A stretch of DNA of 5,102 nucleotides. Source: Treponema sp. (GTDB lineage: Bacteria > Spirochaetota > Spirochaetia > Treponematales > Treponemataceae). The stretch lies in the NCBI GenBank assembly GCA_016282455.1, contig JAEEKM010000179.1, positions 1 to 5,102 of the forward strand, written 5' to 3'. Shown here piece by piece: positions 1 to 4,288 of this stretch. A program made the translations under genes and the position numbers. The notes under the pieces are model-generated. The model saw only the letters and a list, made by a program, of their open reading frames with translations, was not told where the DNA came from and did not search any database. The stretch's first letter is position 1. Each line of letters begins with the position of its first letter.

Positions 1-106
1 ACACAGGGTCTTTGGAAATGGAACCTTCGTAAACTATTTCTTTTTTGCAGGACCATGCAGTAAGAATTGCGATTGTCAAAAAAAAGGGCAGAAACTTTTT
101 CTTCAT
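1..106 (-). CDS. Predicted lipoprotein, N-terminal 35 residues only (cut by window edge)
   Basis: A short open frame starts with ATG at 106 and runs off the left edge of the window. The peptide begins with MKKKF, continues with a hydrophobic stretch (residues 5-18) and reaches Cys20 in the context AWSC, followed by Lys-Lys-Glu-Ile. This is a typical type II (lipoprotein) signal peptide, so the mature protein should be lipid-anchored at Cys20. The start is supported by a GGAG ribosome binding site at 113-116, six bases before the ATG, and by a TATAAT box further upstream. The mature start CKKEI is identical to that of the 590-residue lipoprotein just upstream, which hints at paralogy but may only reflect a common spirochaete lipoprotein style. 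The function cannot be told from 35 residues. The gene call is fairly secure; the family is unknown. Confidence 0.78.
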   Translation of the reverse strand, partial: MKKKFLPFFLTIAILTAWSCKKEIVYEGSISKDPV

Positions 107-142
107 ATAACACTCCATGAATTTTTTGTGAGGCTCTAATTT

Positions 143-172
143 ATTATATGTTTAGAAAAAGTAAAAAAGCAA
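143..172 (-). promoter_or_regulatory. Putative sigma-70 type promoter for the partial lipoprotein gene
   Basis: Reading the minus strand, TTGCTT (172-167) is followed 18 bases later by a perfect TATAAT (148-143). This lies about 37 bases upstream of the ATG at 106, leaving a short leader that includes GGAG at 113-116. The -35 element is imperfect and also forms the descending arm of the terminator hairpin of the upstream gene, so the two signals are superimposed. The -10 match is good; the assignment is by pattern only. Confidence 0.5.
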
Positions 173-204
173 GAAAAAACTATGGGCTCCCCTTTATCTT
201 GCTT
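163..204 (-). terminator. Probable intrinsic terminator of the 590-residue lipoprotein gene
   Basis: On the minus strand AAGCAAGA (204-197) pairs perfectly with TCTTGCTT (174-167). After one T-T mismatch (196/175), AAA (195-193) pairs with TTT (178-176). The loop holds GGG/CCC that could form a small inner stem. The descending arm runs straight into a T tract (166-163), then AC and five more T. The stop codon TAA (196-194) sits inside the ascending arm. The stem is A/T-rich, so its strength is uncertain, but stem plus T-run directly at a gene end is the expected arrangement. Confidence 0.55.
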
Positions 205-1966
205 CTCCGTTACAGTATTCGGATAAGACTTCCCGGGACACTCCCTTTAAGACAGGTTTTCCCTTGTCATTAACAATATGACTCATTCCCGGATGACCTC
301 CAATCATTACGGTGCAGATGTTTTCTATTTTTACGCCGGGGGCATCTGGTACTTCTACAGGGCTTTCCAGTGTGACTGCGGCTTTTCTGTTTAAGAGATA
401 GATGCCAAGTCCCTTTGCATCAAAGTCAGTAACAGAAGGAGAAACACAGATGGAAGAATATCCGTTTTTAGAATTGTTGTGGCTCTTCCACACTTCCTGT
501 GAAGGAACGTCGTAGGGAATTTCGCACTGATACATATAGATTTTTCCTCTGTTTCCATTCCAGACGGTTTCGTGCTTTTTAAAATGTTCTACCATTAAGG
601 CATAGGCGGTTACATCATTTCCGTTTACTATGATTCCGTAATCGGCTTCATTTAAATCCCAGCCAACCTTTGCTCCGTGGTCTGCACGCCAGATCCAGAA
701 GTTGTCGCACACAACATTTGAACTGTTAATGGTAATGCAGGTTTCAACCTTTACAGGCTTTTCTGTGTCTTTACCGCCGACCCTGAAATATAAGTCGCTT
801 AAAGTGACTGGATTTTTTTCGTGACTTTTGTCTGCGCCTTCCTTTCCCACAAGCAGCAGGTTCTGAGATTTTTTTTCTCCGGCATCAAATAAAAGTCCTG
901 CGATTACAATTCCGTCTTCGTCTGCAACTTTCATGCATTCGTTTCCGTTCTCTGGTATGAGGGTTGCAAGGCCTGTTCCAAGAACAATTGTGTTTTCTTT
1001 TTCTACACAGATTGCTTCTGAAATTTCATAATTGCCTGGAGTGAAAAACAAATGTTTTCCTTCGTTTAATTCTCCGTTGATTTTTGCGGCACTGTCTCCG
1101 GGTTTTGCAATGTAAAAGTTTTCAATTGGAATAAACTTTCCCTTACTGCCGTCTGCCCAGCCAGCGCCTTTAGTGTTGTATTTAAAATCAGGAAGGAAAA
1201 CACCCAGTCCCTTTTTTTCATCAAACATTAAGAAAGGTTTTTCCCTTACCAGAGGAGTCTTTTCTATGTCGGTGTATGCAATTTCGGGCCATGAACCTTC
1301 GAGTGCATTTTGTCTTTTGTCTCCCATCATGACAATGTTCCAGTTGGAACTTTTCCAGTTTTTGTATTCATTGTTTCGTGAGAGCCACTGCTGCTGGCTT
1401 CCTGAATCTTTTACACCGGTGATTATTGAGTCTGCAGAAAAACCTCCGGAACACCAGCCCCTGTCGTCATGTAGAGATAAGTTTCCGTTTATCTTTACCC
1501 TGCGGAGGGAGGTTGCCTGTGAAACTGCCCAGACTGTATCTGACATTATTTCCATGTTTTCTGCTTCGCGCCAGAAGTTACAGCAGGCATTGTTGTTGCC
1601 GGGTCTGTTTGTGAGCCAGCGGGCAAGGGAATCCAGTTTTGTAATTTTTGTGTCTGTGGGATTTTTTCCAAGTCCTGCAACATGCATGTAAAAACCAACC
1701 TGAACTTTTATTTCCGGTGAATAGGTTCCCGGCATAAAATAGAGGGCGTATCTTTCTTCTCCAAACTGTGCGCTTTCCTGTCTTTTGTAAATGTCTTCAA
1801 GAACTGCCATTACACTTTTGGGGTCATCTTTGGGAGTGAAGAAAAAAATGTTTTTTCCAAAATCTTCTGAATGAAAGTTTCTCACGTTGATTTCCTTTTT
1901 ACACGCTATGAATAAATTTGTAAATAGTAAAGATGCTGCAAGAAATATTGTCGTTCGTTTTTTCAT
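194..1966 (-). CDS. Large two-part right-handed beta-helix lipoprotein of unknown activity
   Basis: This 590-residue protein has a lipoprotein signal peptide: MKKR, a hydrophobic core at about residues 6-20, and Cys22 in LFIAC followed by Lys-Lys. It should be exported and lipid-anchored. The mature part has two similar halves. The first has FMPGTY (77-82) then VAGLG (96-100); the second has FTPGNY (308-313) then VLGTG (328-332). Other conspicuous motifs are NNNACCNFWR (124-133), SGSQQQWLSRN (188-198), WRADHG (426-431) and the GGHPGMSHIVN region (556-566). From memory these match secreted proteins common in actinomycetes that are often named 'adenylyl cyclase' or 'coagulation factor 5/8 type'; neither name is supported by what is seen here. 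The pattern suggests a double beta-helix like pectate-lyase-3 or GH55 proteins, so a role in binding or cleaving polysaccharide is plausible but inferred. The start is firm: AGGAGAG (1977-1971) lies just upstream, the signal peptide begins there, and a promoter precedes it. Confidence 0.85.
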   Translation of the reverse strand: MKKRTTIFLAASLLFTNLFIACKKEINVRNFHSEDFGKNIFFFTPKDDPKSVMAVLEDIYKRQESAQFGEERYALYFMPGTYSPEIKVQVGFYMHVAGLGKNPTDTKITKLDSLARWLTNRPGNNNACCNFWREAENMEIMSDTVWAVSQATSLRRVKINGNLSLHDDRGWCSGGFSADSIITGVKDSGSQQQWLSRNNEYKNWKSSNWNIVMMGDKRQNALEGSWPEIAYTDIEKTPLVREKPFLMFDEKKGLGVFLPDFKYNTKGAGWADGSKGKFIPIENFYIAKPGDSAAKINGELNEGKHLFFTPGNYEISEAICVEKENTIVLGTGLATLIPENGNECMKVADEDGIVIAGLLFDAGEKKSQNLLLVGKEGADKSHEKNPVTLSDLYFRVGGKDTEKPVKVETCITINSSNVVCDNFWIWRADHGAKVGWDLNEADYGIIVNGNDVTAYALMVEHFKKHETVWNGNRGKIYMYQCEIPYDVPSQEVWKSHNNSKNGYSSICVSPSVTDFDAKGLGIYLLNRKAAVTLESPVEVPDAPGVKIENICTVMIGGHPGMSHIVNDKGKPVLKGVSREVLSEYCNGEAR

Positions 1967-1999
1967 TTTTCTCTCCTGATTTTAGGACTATTTAATAGT

Positions 2000-2029
2000 A
2001 GTATAAAAAAGGGAATTTTCAATATTCAA
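2000..2029 (-). promoter_or_regulatory. Putative sigma-70 type promoter for the 590-residue lipoprotein gene
   Basis: On the minus strand TTGAAT (2029-2024) is followed after 18 bases by TATACT (2005-2000). The -10 box lies 33 bases upstream of the ATG at 1966, with AGGAGAG at 1977-1971 in between. The surrounding DNA is very A/T-rich, so chance matches are easy, but position and spacing fit a promoter that separates this gene from the arabinofuranosidase operon. Confidence 0.45.
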
Positions 2030-2034
2030 ATTTA

Positions 2035-2061
2035 CTAAAAGGTGTGTTTATTTTACACCCT
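2035..2061 (-). terminator. Weak terminator-like inverted repeat between repeat array and promoter
   Basis: On the minus strand AGGGTGT (2061-2055) can pair with ACACCTT (2045-2039), with one G-T wobble, around a 9-base loop. The 3' arm runs into two more T and then AGTAAATTT. It could end transcripts that read through the repeat array, or serve as an operator just upstream of the -35 box at 2029. The short stem and weak T tract keep confidence low. Confidence 0.3.
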
Positions 2062-2317
2062 AAGCAGGAGAATGGCTGTCTTTGTGTTGGGCTTTCTGGA
2101 CCTGCTTTCATGCCGTGTCCTACGGACACTAACTTACGAGTTAAGTTTGAAAATGGCTGTGTTTGTGTTGGGCTTTCTGGACCTGCTTTCATGCCGTGTC
2201 CTTCGGACACTAGCTTACGCCCTAAGCAGGAAAATGGCTGTCTTTGTGTTGGGTTTTTTGGACCTGCTTTTATTCCGTGTCCTTCGGACACTAGCTTACG
2301 CTCTAGGCAGGAAAATG
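2058..2317. repeat. 81-bp tandem repeat, about 3.2 copies
   Basis: Copies are in exact register: the landmark AATGGCTGT occurs at 2071, 2152 and 2233, and a fourth partial copy (AATGTCTG) starts at 2314, each 81 bases apart. A partial copy (the CCTAAGCAGG end) precedes the first. Copies 1 and 2 differ at 9 positions and copies 2 and 3 at 7. Every full copy contains the plus-strand hairpin GTGTCC-TNC-GGACAC (2115-2129, 2196-2210, 2277-2291) and, two or three bases later, a second hairpin of the form (A/G)CTTA-5 nt-TARG(T/C) (2131-2147, 2213-2227, 2294-2308). Because 81 is 27 codons and no stops occur in several frames, the array creates long overlapping open frames on both strands, so open frames here are poor evidence of genes. 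The array fills most of a 516-base gap without a convincing gene. Confidence 0.93.
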
Positions 2318-2335
2318 TCTGCCGTTTGTAGCGGG

Positions 2336-2351
2336 GGAGTGTGCACACGCC
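2336..2351. repeat. Palindrome at the end of the repeat array
   Basis: The core GTGTGCACAC (2339-2348) is a perfect 10-bp palindrome. It extends to eight bases per arm (2336-2343 and 2344-2351) with a single A-G mismatch. It lies just past the last 81-bp copy, after a G-rich run, in the boundary to the 21-bp repeats. It could be a protein-binding site or a repeat boundary; no function can be assigned. Confidence 0.5.
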
Positions 2352-2369
2352 TGCGGAGAGGAAATGTCC

Positions 2370-2398
2370 GTCTCTATCAAAAGAGATATAGACATCTC
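2370..2398 (-). other. Two mutually exclusive hairpins downstream of the complete GH51 gene
   Basis: GTCTCTATC (2370-2378) pairs with GATATAGAC (2385-2393) with one mismatch and a 6-base loop. Alternatively, on the minus strand, GAGAT (2398-2394) pairs with ATCTC (2387-2383) and is followed directly by TTTT (2382-2379), a small terminator-like shape. The two folds share bases and cannot form together. They lie about 85-110 bases after the GH51 stop codon at 2483. A role in ending the arabinofuranosidase operon is possible, but the stems are short. Confidence 0.3.
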
Positions 2399-2406
2399 GA
2401 CTTCGC

Positions 2407-2469
2407 TCGATGTGACAGGTACTCCGCTAGATGTGACAGGTACTTCGCTCGATGAGAAAGGATAAGCGG
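2407..2469. repeat. 21-bp tandem repeat, about three copies
   Basis: Units at 2407-2427 and 2428-2448 differ at only two positions (TCGATGTGACAGGTACTCCG C versus TAGATGTGACAGGTACTTCG C). A third, degenerate copy follows at 2449-2469, sharing TCGATG-GA-A-GG and then diverging; a half copy ending CTTCGC precedes the first. The period is 7 codons, again a multiple of three, like the 81-bp array beside it. The repeat begins 14 bases after the stop codon of the GH51 gene on the minus strand. No gene is seen in it. Confidence 0.8.
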
Positions 2470-2482
2470 CAGATAGTATTGT

Positions 2483-3976
2483 TTATTTTACTAACTTAAA
2501 GCGCAGTACGTTCCAGCTGGCGGGGGAGAGGCTTATGCTGTAGCAGTTTTTGTCTCCCTGGCTGACTGCGACTTCTTTGTTGCAGACTGCATCCGGATTT
2601 TCCAGTGAGTTTCTTGCAGACAGGTCGCTTCCTGACATTTCCGTGCGGTAGAACATTTGTGTGTTTCCAAAGTTCATGAGGTTTAAAGTCAGTTCTGCTT
2701 TTTCACTTTTGTTTGTGTTTAAGGCAAAAACGGTAAGTTCTGTTTCTTCTTCGTTTAGTACTGCCGAGTAGATTGCGGCGGGAACTTCTCCGTATTTTTC
2801 TGTTATCTTGCTGTCGGTTTTTACAACAGGCGTGAGTACGGTTCCCCTTCCATAAATGCTCATGTCGCGGAAGGGCCAGTAAATGCTCTGGCGGTATGCG
2901 CCTTTTCCTGGTTCTGTGAAGATTGGTGCTATTACGTTTACCAGCTGTGCAAGGCAGGCAACTTTTACCCGGTCTGCGTGATTTAAGAGTGTGATTGCCA
3001 TGCCTCCGAATGCAAGTGCATCAAGTAGTGAATAGTGGTCTTCCAGAATGCGGGGTGCCTTGACCCAGGGGTGCGGTTCTTTTTTCTGCTGATACCAGAT
3101 GTTCCATTCGTCAAAGGAAAGCCACATGGTTTTGCTGCTGCGCTTTAAGGCTTTTACATAATCACAGGTTGCGGCGGCGGTTTTGATGAAGTCGTCCATG
3201 TCTTTAAAACTTGCAAGGAAGTCGTCGTCGTTTCCGAAGTTTTCAAAATATCTGTGGATGGAAATGTAGTCTGCTAAATCATAGGTGTGTTCAAGAACGA
3301 TTCTGTCCCACTCGGGGTAGGTGGGCATGCTGCTTGAGGCACTTCCGCATACAACGAGTTTTATGCTTTCGTCTGTCCACTTCATTATTTTTGCAGCTTC
3401 CCTTGCTTTTTTTCCGTAGTCAACTGCGTCTAAGTGACAGATCTGCCAGGGACCGTCCATTTCGTTTCCGATGCACCAGGTTTTTATTGCATGGGCTTCT
3501 TTGTGTCCGTTTGCTATTCTTAAGTCGCTCCAGTAAGTGCCGGAGGGGTAGTTGCAGTATTCAACCATGTCGCCTGCGTCCTGGGGAGTGCCTGTTCCCA
3601 TGTTTACGGCTCCCATTACTGCCGTTCCTGCTTTTTTTGCCCAGTCTGCAAATTCGTCTATGCCGATTTCGTTTGGTTCAATTGTGTGCCATGCCCTGTC
3701 AAGGCGGACTGGTCTTTTTTCTCTCGGTCCGATTCCGTCTTTCCAGTTGTAGCCTGAAAGGAAGTTTCCGCCAGGGTAACGTACCATGCCCACTCTTAAA
3801 TCTTTTACCATGCTGATTACGTCTTTGCGGAATCCCTGTTCATCTGCGGTGGGGTGACCTGGTTCATAAATGCCTGTGTATACGGCGCGTCCTAAGTGTT
3901 CGATGAAGGAACTGAAAAGTCCGTCGTCTACTTTTGCGAGTGTAAAATCTTTTACTACGGTTACTGTGCTTTTCAT
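2483..3976 (-). CDS. Alpha-L-arabinofuranosidase, glycoside hydrolase family 51 (complete)
   Basis: GH51 enzymes release terminal alpha-L-arabinofuranosyl residues from arabinan, arabinoxylan and their oligosaccharides by a retaining mechanism. The 497-residue protein has the family's normal size and layout: a catalytic (beta/alpha)8 barrel to about residue 370 and a C-terminal beta-sandwich to the end. Visible landmarks are RYPGGNF (66-72), NWKDGIGP (78-85), the acid/base motif GNEMDGPWQ with Glu172, HRYFEN (241-246) and the nucleophile motif SFDEWNIWY with Glu290. The spacing fits characterised bacterial GH51 enzymes. No signal peptide is present, so it should work in the cytoplasm on imported oligosaccharides. 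The start at 3976 has AAAAGGAG (3994-3987) ten bases upstream. It lies 36 bases after the six-cysteine gene, in a probable operon with a second GH51. Family membership is near certain; precise substrate (arabinan or arabinoxylan fragments) is not readable. Confidence 0.96.
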   Translation of the reverse strand: MKSTVTVVKDFTLAKVDDGLFSSFIEHLGRAVYTGIYEPGHPTADEQGFRKDVISMVKDLRVGMVRYPGGNFLSGYNWKDGIGPREKRPVRLDRAWHTIEPNEIGIDEFADWAKKAGTAVMGAVNMGTGTPQDAGDMVEYCNYPSGTYWSDLRIANGHKEAHAIKTWCIGNEMDGPWQICHLDAVDYGKKAREAAKIMKWTDESIKLVVCGSASSSMPTYPEWDRIVLEHTYDLADYISIHRYFENFGNDDDFLASFKDMDDFIKTAAATCDYVKALKRSSKTMWLSFDEWNIWYQQKKEPHPWVKAPRILEDHYSLLDALAFGGMAITLLNHADRVKVACLAQLVNVIAPIFTEPGKGAYRQSIYWPFRDMSIYGRGTVLTPVVKTDSKITEKYGEVPAAIYSAVLNEEETELTVFALNTNKSEKAELTLNLMNFGNTQMFYRTEMSGSDLSARNSLENPDAVCNKEVAVSQGDKNCYSISLSPASWNVLRFKLVK

Positions 3977-3990
3977 TTTTTTTCTTCTCC

Positions 3991-4021
3991 TTTTATGAAT
4001 GACAGAGAGTTTTTATGAATG
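3991..4021. repeat. 11-bp direct repeat flanking the intergenic gap
   Basis: TTTTATGAATG occurs at 3991-4001 and again at 4011-4021, exactly 20 bases apart. One copy holds the stop codon of the six-cysteine gene; the other lies directly beside the ribosome binding site of the GH51 gene. It may be a local duplication of the old gene end, or a paired binding site two helical turns apart. Confidence 0.6.
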
Positions 4022-4285
4022 CCATCTGTCTTTTCCGGGGAAGGGGCAGACGGCATTTTTTATTTTTGCCCTGTATGCGACAAGACTTCCTGAATGAAGG
4101 CAGGTTGTTCTTCCTGTGAGGGCAGGGCATTCTGCACAGGACTCAAGTCTTTTTCCGTATTCTGCACTTGGTGTTGTAACGCCTTCTACAAAGGGCATCT
4201 TCTCTACCTCTTTCTTTATATTTTCAGGAGTGAGAAGTTTTTGCAAGGCGTCCAGTTCACATTTTTTGCAGAAAGTTTTTTCCAT
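4013..4285 (-). CDS. Small six-cysteine protein resembling DUF6171
   Basis: This 90-residue protein has cysteines at 6, 9, 50, 53, 62 and 80: a CxxC near the N-terminus, then CAECP, C-L-H and VCPF. The layout, with PSAEYGKRLESC before the second CxxC and a C-terminal K-N-x-x-CP, recalls the small DUF6171 family of putative zinc-binding proteins, whose function is unknown. In family members I recall, the third cluster is usually CxxCGC; here it reads CLHSGS, so two cysteines appear to be missing and His64 may substitute as a ligand. No signal peptide or membrane segment is seen, so it is probably cytoplasmic. The ATG follows the stop of the upstream GH51 gene after three bases and has only a weak GAAGAA upstream, which suggests translation by re-initiation or coupling. 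The close packing argues for co-expression with the two arabinofuranosidases, but a direct role in sugar use is not shown. Confidence 0.82.
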   Translation of the reverse strand: MEKTFCKKCELDALQKLLTPENIKKEVEKMPFVEGVTTPSAEYGKRLESCAECPALTGRTTCLHSGSLVAYRAKIKNAVCPFPGKDRWHS

Positions 4286-4288
4286 GCG

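Noticed and set aside
1173..1691. Plus-strand 172-codon open frame
   Set aside because: It lies wholly inside the well-supported 590-residue lipoprotein gene on the other strand and resembles no known protein.
2131..2147. Integron attC-like site (GTTAAGT matches the GTTRRRY core at 2140-2146)
   Set aside because: Only one copy has this match, the partner core RYYYAAC is not met, other copies lack GTT, and there are no cassettes or integrase in view.
2044..2331. Plus-strand 95-codon open frame through the repeats
   Set aside because: Only 2 of 16 differences between copies are silent in this frame and there is no start signal, so it looks like a shadow of the array.
2019..2348. Minus-strand 109-codon open frame through the 81-bp repeats
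   Set aside because: It begins with GTG inside the palindrome, has no ribosome binding site, and most differences between repeat copies change the amino acid (about 4 of 16 silent). It is open because the repeat period is a multiple of three.
2058..2469. CRISPR array
   Set aside because: The repeats are contiguous, without unique spacers, and the 21-bp and 81-bp units do not have repeat-spacer alternation; no cas genes are seen.
3211..3816. Plus-strand 201-codon open frame, rich in Arg, Leu, Cys and Phe
   Set aside because: It is antisense to the clear GH51 gene; its composition is what reverse reading of that gene produces.
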